Source: Avibacterium gallinarum
GTDB taxonomy: Bacteria > Pseudomonadota > Gammaproteobacteria > Enterobacterales > Pasteurellaceae
Direction of reading: 5' to 3'
NCBI RefSeq assembly: GCF_002921135.1
Contig: NZ_PQVJ01000011.1
Location: 62,001-126,000 of the forward strand
DNA: 64,000 bases
The notes below the pieces were generated by a model, which made no database searches, was not told where the DNA came from, and was given only the letters and a program-made list of their open reading frames with translations. Below, one piece after another: positions 10,105 through 18,866 of this stretch (position 1 is the first letter of the stretch; each line of letters begins with the position of its first letter). A program made the translations under genes and the position numbers.

Positions 10105-11709
10105 TTAATGACGGAAATGACGCATTCCCGTTAGCACCATCACCATATTGTGTTCATCTGCGGCATCAATCACTTCTTGATCACGCATTGAACCGCCTGG
10201 GTGAATCACACATTCAATGCCGACTTTAGCAGCGGCATCAATGCCATCACGGAATGGGAAGAACGCATCGGACGCCATTACGCAACCTTTCACTTCCAAG
10301 CCTTCATCTTGTGCTTTAATGCCCGCAATTTTGGCGGAATAAACACGGCTCATTTGTCCTGCGCCAATGCCGATGGTTTGATTATCTTTGGCATACACAA
10401 TGGCATTCGATTTCACAAATTTCGCCACTTTCCAGCAAAATAGTAAATCTTGCAGTTCTTTTTCTGTTGGCTTACGTTTGCTCACCACTTGTAAATCAGC
10501 AAGATCGACCATTCCTAAATCGCTATCTTGCACTAATAATCCGCCATTAACTCGTTTAAAATCTAAGCGTTGCTGTGGCTCGCTATGCCATTCACCACAT
10601 TCTAAAACACGCACATTTTTCTTCGCTTTCAATACCGCTTTCGCCCCTTCTTGCACCACTGGAGCAATAATCACTTCAACAAATTGACGATCAACAATGG
10701 CTTGTGCGGTGGCTTCGTCTAAAGGACGGTTAAAGGCAATAATGCCGCCGAAAGCAGAAGTTGGATCGGTTTGATAGGCGCGGTTGTAGGCGTCTAAAAT
10801 ATCCTCGCCTAAAGCAACACCGCAAGGGTTTGCGTGTTTCACGATCACACAAGCAGGTTCATTAAAACTTTTCACACATTCCAGTGCGGCGTCCGTATCG
10901 GCAATATTGTTATAAGAAAGGGCTTTGCCTTGTAGCTGTTTTGCGGTGGATACGCTGGCTTCTTTTTGTTCTTTTTCCACATAAAATGCGGCATTTTGAT
11001 GACCATTTTCCCCATAACGCATTGTTTGTTTGCGGATAAAATTCAAATTCAAAGTGCGTGGGAATTGGCCGCACAGGGCATTTTGCTCTTCTTCATCTGC
11101 AGCAAAATAAGGTTTCACCAACTTACCAAAATAGTTGGCGATCATCGCATCATATTGTGCGGTATGCTCGAAGGCTTTGATAGCTAAATCAAAACGTGTT
11201 TCTAAGGTTAAGCTATTTTGATTTTGATCCATTTCTGCCAAAATCGCAGAAAAATCCTGATTATTCACCACAATCGCCACATCTTTATGATTTTTCGCTG
11301 CAGATCGCACCATTGTTGGGCCGCCAATATCAATATTTTCTACTGCATCTTCAAGGGTGCAATCTGGTTTTGCCACGGTTTGTGCAAAAGGATAAAGATT
11401 CACCACCACCATATCAATAGGAGCAATCTGGTGCTGCGCCATTACTTCATCATCAACCCCACGGCGTCCTAAAATACCGCCGTGAACTTTCGGGTGCAGG
11501 GTTTTCACTCGCCCGTCCATCATTTCTGGAAAGCCTGTGTAATCGGATACTTCGATAACGGGCAAACCTTTTTCCATTAATAATTTTGCCGTGCCACCAG
11601 TGGAAAGCAGTTTCACTCCACGTTGTACTAAGCCTTGAGCAAATTCCACAATACCAGTTTTGTCTGAAACGCTAAGTAAAGCCTGACGAATTGGGCGATT
11701 TGGTTGCAT
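10105..11709 (-). CDS. purH: Bifunctional AICAR formyltransferase / IMP cyclohydrolase
   Basis: The enzyme carries out the last two steps of IMP synthesis. The N-terminal MGS-like cyclohydrolase domain begins [20 protein letters not shown] and contains STGGTAKLL; the C-terminal transformylase domain carries [21 protein letters not shown] and GIGAGQMSR. The reading frame is open for 31 more codons upstream, but the ATG at 11709 has AGGA at the right distance and gives 534 residues, the expected length. The 5' extension would also read through the promoter and PurR operator, so it is rejected. Confidence 0.97.
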   Translation of the reverse strand: MQPNRPIRQALLSVSDKTGIVEFAQGLVQRGVKLLSTGGTAKLLMEKGLPVIEVSDYTGFPEMMDGRVKTLHPKVHGGILGRRGVDDEVMAQHQIAPIDMVVVNLYPFAQTVAKPDCTLEDAVENIDIGGPTMVRSAAKNHKDVAIVVNNQDFSAILAEMDQNQNSLTLETRFDLAIKAFEHTAQYDAMIANYFGKLVKPYFAADEEEQNALCGQFPRTLNLNFIRKQTMRYGENGHQNAAFYVEKEQKEASVSTAKQLQGKALSYNNIADTDAALECVKSFNEPACVIVKHANPCGVALGEDILDAYNRAYQTDPTSAFGGIIAFNRPLDEATAQAIVDRQFVEVIIAPVVQEGAKAVLKAKKNVRVLECGEWHSEPQQRLDFKRVNGGLLVQDSDLGMVDLADLQVVSKRKPTEKELQDLLFCWKVAKFVKSNAIVYAKDNQTIGIGAGQMSRVYSAKIAGIKAQDEGLEVKGCVMASDAFFPFRDGIDAAAKVGIECVIHPGGSMRDQEVIDAADEHNMVMVLTGMRHFRH

Positions 11710-11749
11710 TGAGATTTCCTTTAATTTAATGAAATGAAAAAACGCCCGC

Positions 11750-11771
11750 ATTATAACGCAATCGTTTGCTT
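11750..11771 (-). promoter_or_regulatory. PurR operator and -10 box of the purHD-glyA promoter
   Basis: ACGCAATCGTTTGCTT at 11756-11771 matches the PurR consensus palindrome ACGCAAACGTTTGCGT at 14 of 16 positions. Read on the minus strand, a perfect TATAAT (11750-11755) abuts it, so a bound repressor would lie between the -35 and -10 elements. The ATG of purH is 40 bases downstream of the -10. This predicts repression of purH, purD and glyA by PurR with hypoxanthine or guanine as corepressor, as known in enterics. No clear -35 hexamer was found. Confidence 0.8.
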
Positions 11772-11881
11772 TTATGTAGCACGAAATCAAATTTCTTAAC
11801 AAAAAACCAACAATTCAAGATTTCCATAGGCAAGGCGTGCCAAAAATGCGGTGCATTTTTGACTTATTTTTCTTAAAATAC

Positions 11882-11904
11882 AAAAAAACCCGCTAATGCG
11901 GGTT
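11882..11904 (-). terminator. Intrinsic terminator downstream of the doxX-like gene
   Basis: A 7-base-pair GC-rich stem (AACCCGC with GCGGGTT) closes a TAAT loop. On the minus strand it is followed by seven T. It lies 37 bases past the stop of the doxX-like gene. Confidence 0.8.
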
Positions 11905-11940
11905 AAAATCAACAACTCTAAAAAAGACAAATTAGTTTTA

Positions 11941-12348
11941 TTAGCTCTTCTTACAAACTTTGTTATCTAATGCAAATGCCCCTGCACCTAAGAAAACAAA
12001 GTTTAAGAAAACTAAAGAATATAATGCAGCAAGCTCGCCTTTATTAACGATTGGCAATAACACGTTATCCAAAGATGCGTGAATTTGGAAATATGCCACA
12101 GCCATCATACCAGAAAGAATGAATGCCACCGGGCGGGTAAATAACCCTAAAATCAATAATGCGCCACCAACGATTTCTAACACACCGCCGATGCCCATCA
12201 TTGAAAAGAGTTCCACTGCACCGTTGCCACCCGTCATTGAAACTGGGTATTCAAAGAATTTTTAAGTGCCGTGTAATAAAAACATATAGCCTGCAATAAT
12301 GCGTAATAATCCGAGTGCGTAAGGGCTAATTTTATTTAATGAATTCAT
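11941..12348 (-). pseudogene. DoxX family membrane protein, interrupted by an in-frame stop
   Basis: Reading from the ATG at 12348 (AAGGAAA Shine-Dalgarno upstream) gives MNSLNKISPYALGLLRIIAG, then YMFLLHGT, a TAA stop at 12264-12262, and the same frame continues KFFEYPVSMTGGNGAVELFSMMGIGG to a normal end at 11941. The stop is codon 29 and falls inside the conserved HGTxK stretch of DoxX proteins; a single CAA-to-TAA change would explain it. The rest keeps four predicted membrane helices. A reinitiation at the ATG at 12237 would give a 98-residue protein lacking the first helix. DoxX proteins are small membrane proteins associated with redox functions. Either a true nonsense mutation or a base error. 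Confidence 0.85.
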
Positions 12349-12398
12349 AATGTTTCCTTTAAAAATAATCTTACTCCAGTAGGAGCGAAAGAGCGCGT

Positions 12399-12427
12399 AT
12401 CATAACGGAATTGCATTATCGATACAA
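12399..12427 (-). promoter_or_regulatory. Predicted sigma-70 promoter of the doxX-like gene
   Basis: On the minus strand TTGTAT (12422-12427) and TATGAT (12399-12404) are separated by 17 bases, about 50 bases upstream of the doxX-like ATG. The match is good but based on sequence alone. Confidence 0.5.
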
Positions 12428-12506
12428 TTCATAATAATGAAAATCACTTTTTCTTATTTGTTAATAATGAAACAATTATTCATATATAATCGATCAAAGT
12501 ATTTTA

Positions 12507-13094
12507 TTAAACCAATCCCATCATTTCAAAAAACGCCCGATAGGCCGCCACTTTTTTGTCAAAGGCAAGTGGATAAGCCCTTGAAGTGGACGGCAGACGA
12601 TATAAATTGAGCGAAAAATCGGGATAAGGGTAAGAGATAAAGCTGTTGGTTTTCGGTGCTTTGACCTTTTCAGGCAATAGAGAAAGCAAAATCTCAGTGG
12701 CTTTGCCCCCTGTGGTGAAAATCCAGTGGCATTGCGGCACTTGGGGCAGCTCTTCGCTAAGATTTACGCTTTCCACCACTTTCAAAAATTTATCTGAAGC
12801 ATTATCTTGCTCCCGAATGGCTTTGCGCACCGTTGGACATAATGCAATGCCCTTTTGCCATAAAAAATCCTTAATTCGTGCGGGATCAAAGCGTTTTTCA
12901 TTTGGCACTTGAAAATAATCTGCACGCCCGAAAAACACTTCGCCATACACACGCCACATATCATTTTGAAAATTGGGATAATGAAATTCCATACAGCGTT
13001 TTTCCGCCTTAGGGGGAAAACTTCCCATCATCATCACTGTGGCGTGCGGTGGCAATATCGCAGGAAATGGGTGGGTTTCGATTTGCTTGCTCAT
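12507..13094 (-). CDS. Uracil-DNA-glycosylase-like protein
   Basis: A protein of 195 residues with MMGSFPPK near residue 22, which corresponds to the GxxP-type active-site strand of the Mug/UDG superfamily, FxNDMWRVYGEVFF, a central LCPTVRKAIREQDNASD, WIFTTGGKATEIL, and a C-terminal LPSTSRAYP resembling the DNA-intercalation loop with conserved S-P-A spacing. Together these suggest a base-excision-repair glycosylase of the UDG fold, but I cannot assign a subfamily or substrate. Its ATG follows immediately on the stop of the upstream phosphotransferase gene (TAGATG), so the two are translationally coupled although functionally unrelated. Confidence 0.7.
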   Translation of the reverse strand: MSKQIETHPFPAILPPHATVMMMGSFPPKAEKRCMEFHYPNFQNDMWRVYGEVFFGRADYFQVPNEKRFDPARIKDFLWQKGIALCPTVRKAIREQDNASDKFLKVVESVNLSEELPQVPQCHWIFTTGGKATEILLSLLPEKVKAPKTNSFISYPYPDFSLNLYRLPSTSRAYPLAFDKKVAAYRAFFEMMGLV

Positions 13095-14744
13095 CTATTT
13101 CGCCACCTTTAATTGTTGATACAAATAGTGACGATAGCCTGCCAATAATTGCTCATCTTGGCAATCTTGCAATTTTCCACCGCTCAGTTTGCGCATTGCA
13201 ATATTGGCTTGCATAAATTCATCAGCTGGCAATCCAGCAATTTCTAAAATCAAACCGCCAGCCTGCGCTAAATCAAGGAAATCCTGTTGTTGCTCAAAGT
13301 CAGTTTGCATATTACTACGCACCACAAATTGAGTAATGTAATCTGGATTTGGATAATCAAATTGATAAGCTGGCTGCGCACCACTAATAGAAATTTGGTG
13401 ATCCCCAAAATAAGCCAGCACATAAGGTTTATGACGATTTTGCATATAGCGATTGAAATCTTCGATAACATCATTGAGCTTCACAATTCGCTGGATATAA
13501 TCGTTTAACTCGCCCGTTCCTTTAGCAGTAAACCCTTGATTTTGCAAATTAAATACATTCCCAACATCATGATAAGGCCCGTGCTCACGCATTGTAAGAA
13601 CATAAACAAATAAAGGCTGATTCACCTTTTCAAGTGCAGGAATACCTTCTTTTTGCAAAATTTTCTGCACATATTGGCTCATTTCATCACTGCCAATCGT
13701 CCATAAATTTTTGCTTAATGGTGCGGGATAGCCTAACTCTTGCGGCTGTAACATTAGATCAAAACCAAGATGATCATAAGCTGGCTTGGCGTTGTAATTG
13801 CCTTTCGTGAACGGCGATAAAGCCACGCAATAATAGCCCTGTGCTTTCAGATTTTGGATAAAGCTGTATTGCAAATGCGGCACAACAGAATAAAACACGG
13901 CATTTGCCATTGCGCCAAAATCCGTTGAGGGCAGTCCAGACAGGAACGCAAACTCCGATTTCCAGGTTGCTCCACCTAAAGTATGCACACGCAAATGGCT
14001 GTTAAACTTGGTATCAGCCTGATTTTCATACATTGTAATTGGCGGAATATCGGCGCTTTCAAATACAAAGCTGTGCGGGTTTAGGGTAGATTCCTGAAGC
14101 CATACCACAATATCTGGTTTCTCAGCCTGCGCAGTCAGTGGATAATCAGCAACCTGTTGTTTTTGTTTAAGAAAATAATCCGCATCACCATCAAAAACAG
14201 GCGGTTTAAAAAACACACCTCGGCAAGACATTGGTAGGTTTAAAAATACATCTCGCCCATCATCAGGCAAGGAATCAAGCCATTGCTTAATAGCAGATTT
14301 ATTTTTGCTGTAATGGCAAATGGCAAAAATCGTGAGAAAAAGCACCGCACTTGCCAAAATTCGCCATTCAATGCTTGCCACCTCTGCTGATGACCAGCCC
14401 ATCACGGCATAAACTACCAATCCGATCAAGCCTGCAATGGCGAAAATCGCCGAACGATAATGCAGCAAAGTTTCCCAATTTCGCCAGTCCAGAACTAAAA
14501 AGAAATCAGACACTAAGAGCGGTTGTTTATAAAAATGTATTTTCAGACGATGAAAAAGCATCAGCACCACAAACAGCACCGCAGCAAAATTCAGCCCACG
14601 CTGCCACTGCCCCGTAAGGCTAAACATTAAACTGAAAAACAACACAAACTGTGCAATCGCAAAGAAATACGTCCAGCGATAATGCGAGTTAATCACAAAA
14701 ATCACCGCAGCGAGGGTGAAAAGGGAGAGTAGGAGGTATTGCAT
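13095..14744 (-). CDS. LTA-synthase/sulfatase-fold phosphotransferase, Lpt6-like
   Basis: A protein of 549 residues. About five membrane helices occupy the first 150 residues, followed by a large extracytoplasmic catalytic domain of the alkaline-phosphatase superfamily. Motifs are IVVWLQESTLNPHSF, where the T is the likely phospho-acceptor nucleophile, GGATWKSEFAFLSGLPS, MREHGPYH and YFGDHQ for metal binding. The layout matches LtaS-like enzymes of Gram-negatives, including the H. influenzae phosphoethanolamine transferase Lpt6 that decorates inner-core heptose. Next to a GT25 and an O-antigen ligase-like gene, a role in LPS decoration is likely. Substrate not proven by sequence. Confidence 0.75.
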   Translation of the reverse strand: MQYLLLSLFTLAAVIFVINSHYRWTYFFAIAQFVLFFSLMFSLTGQWQRGLNFAAVLFVVLMLFHRLKIHFYKQPLLVSDFFLVLDWRNWETLLHYRSAIFAIAGLIGLVVYAVMGWSSAEVASIEWRILASAVLFLTIFAICHYSKNKSAIKQWLDSLPDDGRDVFLNLPMSCRGVFFKPPVFDGDADYFLKQKQQVADYPLTAQAEKPDIVVWLQESTLNPHSFVFESADIPPITMYENQADTKFNSHLRVHTLGGATWKSEFAFLSGLPSTDFGAMANAVFYSVVPHLQYSFIQNLKAQGYYCVALSPFTKGNYNAKPAYDHLGFDLMLQPQELGYPAPLSKNLWTIGSDEMSQYVQKILQKEGIPALEKVNQPLFVYVLTMREHGPYHDVGNVFNLQNQGFTAKGTGELNDYIQRIVKLNDVIEDFNRYMQNRHKPYVLAYFGDHQISISGAQPAYQFDYPNPDYITQFVVRSNMQTDFEQQQDFLDLAQAGGLILEIAGLPADEFMQANIAMRKLSGGKLQDCQDEQLLAGYRHYLYQQLKVAK

Positions 14745-14751
14745 AGTGAAA

Positions 14752-15492
14752 TTAATGTTTTAGCCTAAATAAAAAATTATGTATAAACCGATTAATACGA
14801 TCTTTTAAGTTAAAGTATTCACGTCTGATTTTCGAAAACAGAGACAGATTCTTTTCGCCTCGTTTATCCTCTCCTATAAGAGAATCAATTCCTTCAATTC
14901 GATCGATACAAGGGGGATAAATTGCAAAATTCTCAATTTTGTTTTCATAAAAGCGCGCCATCTGATCATCCACAGGAAAAATCCAAACTTTACAATAATC
15001 AAGCAATTTCCTAGCAACTTCAGGTGTTACGGCATAACCTTGGGCACAAAAATAATCTTTATAAAACTTCATTACTGAAAAATCACCAAATTTTTCTACT
15101 TCAACTCTTTCAGCATTACGATAATTTTTATGTAACCATAAAAAAGGATAACTTTCTAAAATCTCATCTAAATTACTATAAACAGATTTAAAGTTATCAA
15201 GAATACTTATATCATCCTCTAATACAATAATAGGTGTATTGTTATTTGCACATTCTTTCCACAAAGAATAATGACTAGCAAAGCATCCTAATTCGCCCAA
15301 GGAAAGAGTTCTTCCTTTTCTTTGAAAATGTTTCTTCGCATTATAATGATAAAATAAAGGATGTTCAGGATTCTCTCTTGCATTAATCGCTGTAAAAAAT
15401 TGAAACTCAATACCTAAATTTTCAAATTGCTCTTTGATGAGTTTTTCTCTCTCTTTTGCTGATTCAATATGAATCACATAAATAGGTATCAT
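14752..15492 (-). CDS. Glycosyltransferase family 25 (LPS biosynthesis)
   Basis: A protein of 246 residues beginning MIPIYVIHIESAKEREKLI, with LGELGCFASHYSLWKEC, IIVLEDDISI, where the DxD-like EDD binds metal and nucleotide sugar, and VDDQMARFYE. These are GT25 features (Lic2A, LgtB, LpsA of Haemophilus and Neisseria), transferring galactose or glucose to LPS. The start at 15492 overlaps the stop of the upstream gene (ATGA) and has GGAG 9 bases upstream; an ATG five codons earlier lacks that. It belongs with the upstream ligase/polymerase gene and the downstream phosphotransferase in a minus-strand LPS set. Confidence 0.85.
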   Translation of the reverse strand: MIPIYVIHIESAKEREKLIKEQFENLGIEFQFFTAINARENPEHPLFYHYNAKKHFQRKGRTLSLGELGCFASHYSLWKECANNNTPIIVLEDDISILDNFKSVYSNLDEILESYPFLWLHKNYRNAERVEVEKFGDFSVMKFYKDYFCAQGYAVTPEVARKLLDYCKVWIFPVDDQMARFYENKIENFAIYPPCIDRIEGIDSLIGEDKRGEKNLSLFSKIRREYFNLKDRINRFIHNFLFRLKH

Positions 15493-16729
15493 TCGGTTAA
15501 TCTCCAATTATTGTCAATTGTCATTGCATAAAAAATAACATTACACATATAAAAGAACATTGCATATTCTTTATTTATTAATAAAGAATCCGTTAGATTA
15601 AAGAATATTAATCCAAAAATATTTATTACTCCTAATAATGCTATAATCTTTCTATCTTCCACACTCGAATTTTTATAAACATCAATAAAGTATTTTAAGA
15701 AAGTATATATTAGCAATAATAATACAAATAACCCAATAATACCCCTATGATAAGTTTGTTCAATAAATTGGTTATGAGAATGGGTATAATCTTTAGTGTA
15801 GTTTGGAATTACGCCAGATTCTGCCTGCTCATGACGTTTGTGCAACATGCCATCTCGTCCCCATCCTAAGATAGGCTTTTCTTGAATTGCGTACCAAGCA
15901 CCTTTATATAAATCAAATCTGACACCAACAGAGCTATGAGCATTAGAATCATCTACATACTGAGTAATGTTATCCAGGGCAGCTTGATATCTTTTGCTAA
16001 CGCCAAACTGAGGTATAATACTTACAACTATAATAATTGAGATTAGTAACATAAAAAATGAGTAGACCACTCTTTTGAGAGACTTTTTATATTTAAAAAA
16101 TAGAAAAAAAGTACAAAGGGAAAGACAATCCAGCTTCCTCTACTTCCTGTTGCAATATTTCCCAAAAGACCTATACAAGAAGAAAAAAGTAAAAATACTC
16201 CTATTTTAACTTCTTTTTTTTCTAAATAATGGAATCCTAATGCTATACAATATAATGTAACCGTCATTATAATTGCAGCAGCAGGTATAGGATTTATAAT
16301 ATCAGGATCAAATGCTCTATCGATTCCAAGATAAAACTTATTATATAAAGCCTGAATACCGAAGAAGAGGCAACTAACACCAAAAACAATTGTCAAAAAC
16401 TTAAAGTTTGGTCTATATCTAATAAGAAGGAAAAGAATAGGAATTGACAATAATAAAAAATGATCTGCCTTAAAAGAACTTGGAATCGCATCACCATTAA
16501 GAGTAGCAACAAACAATCCAACAATATAATAAAGTAAAGAAAATTTCACATACTTCTTAGCATCATATTCATACTCTATACTTTTATAAGTATAAAAAAT
16601 ATAAATAAATGAAAAAAGCACCAAGATAGCAGGCGCAACATAATAAGATCTTTTTATTGATAAAAGCGCCAAAAAGAAACATAGAACCAATACATTAATG
16701 CTATATAAGAAAAAACTTTTTCTGATCAT
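15489..16729 (-). pseudogene. O-antigen ligase/polymerase (WaaL/Wzy_C superfamily), frameshifted
   Basis: Two overlapping frames together make one protein of about 415 residues. The first (16729-16043) has multiple membrane helices and ATGSRGSWI. The second (up to 15489) carries YKGAWYAIQEKPILGWGRDG, the THSHNQFIEQTYHRGIIGL loop typical of O-antigen ligases, and final helices. One extra base in the A-run (T run on the plus strand at 16084-16088) would join them as NIKKSLKRVVYSFFM. The start at 16729 has AAAGGAA 6 bases upstream. As it stands the product is truncated just after the GSRGSW segment and would be inactive. The family attaches or polymerises polysaccharide at the periplasmic face. 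It could be a phase-off allele, decay or a sequencing error. Confidence 0.8.
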
Positions 16730-16863
16730 AAACACTTCCTTTAAAGAACATATCTACATATGATACACTTTTTTTTATAAAACCTCTACTGTTAAGACTA
16801 TTTTGCATAATGCATAGATAGAATCTCACTCTGCTAATAGCTCCCTTACATAGTCTTCTAACT

Positions 16864-16892
16864 TTGACAACTCACTGCTTATTAGTTAAAAT
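16864..16892 (+). promoter_or_regulatory. Predicted promoter of the polysaccharide locus
   Basis: A consensus TTGACA (16864-16869) is followed after 17 bases by TAAAAT (16887-16892), which would start transcripts near 16899, about 60 bases before the first gene. No JUMPstart or ops element (GGCGGTAG) was seen in 16736-16961, so RfaH control is not supported. This region also separates the locus from the divergent ligase gene. Confidence 0.6.
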
Positions 16893-16961
16893 TCAATTCT
16901 CACAAGACCAATTTTTTCAATAACAAACGGACCAAAATCTGTCGCGAGAGTTCATAAATTT

Positions 16962-18842
16962 ATGCTTGATTACATTTTATCCTTGCCACGCAGTATAAAA
17001 AGATTTATATCAATAACTATTGATGTCTTCCTTATTATATTTTCGTACTTTTTGGCACTAGGAGTTCGCCTTGAGCTTGGTGAAGAACTCAAACTGACCC
17101 AAAATTGGTATATTATCTTATTAGTTGGATGTATTTCTATTCTATTTTTTATGCGATTAGGATTATATCGGGCTATTATTCGTTTTGTTACAATAAAATT
17201 TACTCAAGTTGCTATTCTTGCTTCAATTTTATCAACAGCCACGCTATTAGCTGTTGTATTTATATTTCAATTTAATTTACCTAGATCAATTCCTTTTCTC
17301 TATTTTATCTTTATATCTATTTTTATTACATATACTCGTTTTTTATGGAGAATGTTACTTAGTCATAATAAAGATTCTAGAACTAAAGTTTTGATCTATG
17401 GAGCTGGTTATTCAGGCCGACAACTACTAACAGCCTTAAATCAAGGTTCTCATTATTCAGTCGTTGGCTTTATTGATGATAATAAAGCTCTGCATAAAAC
17501 CATATTACATGGCATTACTGTTTATAGCTCTAAATCATTAGGCCAATTAATAGACAATAAAAACATTAAAAAAATCCTATTAGCAATGCCTAGTGCAAGG
17601 CAAAGTCAGCGTAAAGCGATTATTAATCGAATTAGTAAATATAAATGTGAAGTACTTACAATACCAGGAATGGAAGATATTGTCAGCGGTAAAGCACATT
17701 TAACTAGTTTAAATCAAGTTTCAATTTCTGATCTCTTAGGGCGTGATCCAGTAACTCCCATTGAGTCCTTATTGAAGCAGGATATAGAAAATAAAATTGT
17801 TATGGTGACTGGTGCTGGTGGTTCTATCGGTTCTGAGTTATGCCGTCAGATTATTAAGCAATCACCTAAAAAATTAATTCTATTTGAGTTAAATGAATTT
17901 TCGTTATATCAAATACACCAAGAATTATTAAAGAATGCTGATTTTCAACACGTTGAATTGATTCCACTATTGGGTTCGGTACAAAGAAAGCATAGGCTAG
18001 ATATTATTATGCGTTCGTTCAAAGTAGATACGGTTTATCATGCTGCGGCATATAAACATGTTCCTTTAGTTGAATACAATGTTGTTGAAGGGATTCGTAA
18101 TAACATTTTTGGAACCTTATATTGTGCCCAAGCAGCTATTGAAGCAGGAGTTTCTACTTTTGTCTTGATTTCTACTGACAAAGCGGTTCGTCCAACCAAT
18201 ATAATGGGTACAACAAAGCGTATGGCTGAATTAATTCTACAAGCATTGGCCAAAACGCAAAATACAACGCGTTTTTGTATGGTTCGTTTTGGAAATGTTT
18301 TAGGTTCTTCGGGTTCTGTGGTTCCATTATTTAATAAACAGATTCAAGAAGGTGGCCCAATAACATTAACACATCAAAAAATCACGCGCTTTTTTATGAC
18401 AATCCCTGAGGCCGCCTCACTAGTTATCCAAGCTGGTGCAATGGGAAAAGGTGGAGATGTTTTTGTTTTAGATATGGGTAAACCAGTAAAAATTTATGAT
18501 TTAGCCGTAAGAATGATTCATTTAAGCGGTCTAACATTAAGAAATGAGAAAAATCCGAACGGAGATATTGAGATCTCAATTACAGGATTAAGACCTGGTG
18601 AGAAATTATATGAAGAACTACTTATCGGTGATAACGTACAGGGAACACAACATCCAAGAATTATGACAGCTATCGAAACAATGCTTGATTGGAATGACTT
18701 GAATAACATCTTGCAGCGATTAGACATATTATGTTCAGAGTACAAGATTGATGAGATTAGGGATTTATTGATTTCTTCATCTACAGCTTTTAGCCCAGCA
18801 ACAGAAAATTGTGATATGGTATATCAAAATTTATCTCAATAA
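16962..18842 (+). CDS. UDP-GlcNAc 4,6-dehydratase (WbpM/PglF/CapD family)
   Basis: A protein of 626 residues: four N-terminal membrane helices (about residues 10-125), a first Rossmann fold with GAGYSGRQL, then the catalytic SDR domain with TGAGGSIGSELCRQI and the active-site segment STDKAVRPTNIMGTTKR. Methionine replaces the usual catalytic tyrosine, as in WbpM and PglF. GLRPGEKLYEELL lies near the end. Such enzymes convert UDP-GlcNAc to UDP-4-keto-6-deoxy sugar on the cytoplasmic face of the membrane. The aminotransferase 24 bases downstream is the logical next enzyme. Comparable to WbgZ of the Shigella sonnei O-antigen cluster. First gene of the locus. Confidence 0.92.
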   Translation: MLDYILSLPRSIKRFISITIDVFLIIFSYFLALGVRLELGEELKLTQNWYIILLVGCISILFFMRLGLYRAIIRFVTIKFTQVAILASILSTATLLAVVFIFQFNLPRSIPFLYFIFISIFITYTRFLWRMLLSHNKDSRTKVLIYGAGYSGRQLLTALNQGSHYSVVGFIDDNKALHKTILHGITVYSSKSLGQLIDNKNIKKILLAMPSARQSQRKAIINRISKYKCEVLTIPGMEDIVSGKAHLTSLNQVSISDLLGRDPVTPIESLLKQDIENKIVMVTGAGGSIGSELCRQIIKQSPKKLILFELNEFSLYQIHQELLKNADFQHVELIPLLGSVQRKHRLDIIMRSFKVDTVYHAAAYKHVPLVEYNVVEGIRNNIFGTLYCAQAAIEAGVSTFVLISTDKAVRPTNIMGTTKRMAELILQALAKTQNTTRFCMVRFGNVLGSSGSVVPLFNKQIQEGGPITLTHQKITRFFMTIPEAASLVIQAGAMGKGGDVFVLDMGKPVKIYDLAVRMIHLSGLTLRNEKNPNGDIEISITGLRPGEKLYEELLIGDNVQGTQHPRIMTAIETMLDWNDLNNILQRLDILCSEYKIDEIRDLLISSSTAFSPATENCDMVYQNLSQ

Positions 18843-18866
18843 TATATTTACATTAAGGAATAAACG

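Noticed and set aside
11710-11802. A 31-residue N-terminal extension of PurH
   Set aside because: It would be translated through the promoter and PurR operator and lacks a ribosome binding site; the ATG at 11709 has both signal and family match.
16736-16961. JUMPstart/ops antitermination element ahead of the polysaccharide locus
   Set aside because: No GGCGGTAG-type ops sequence was found; only an ordinary promoter is visible.
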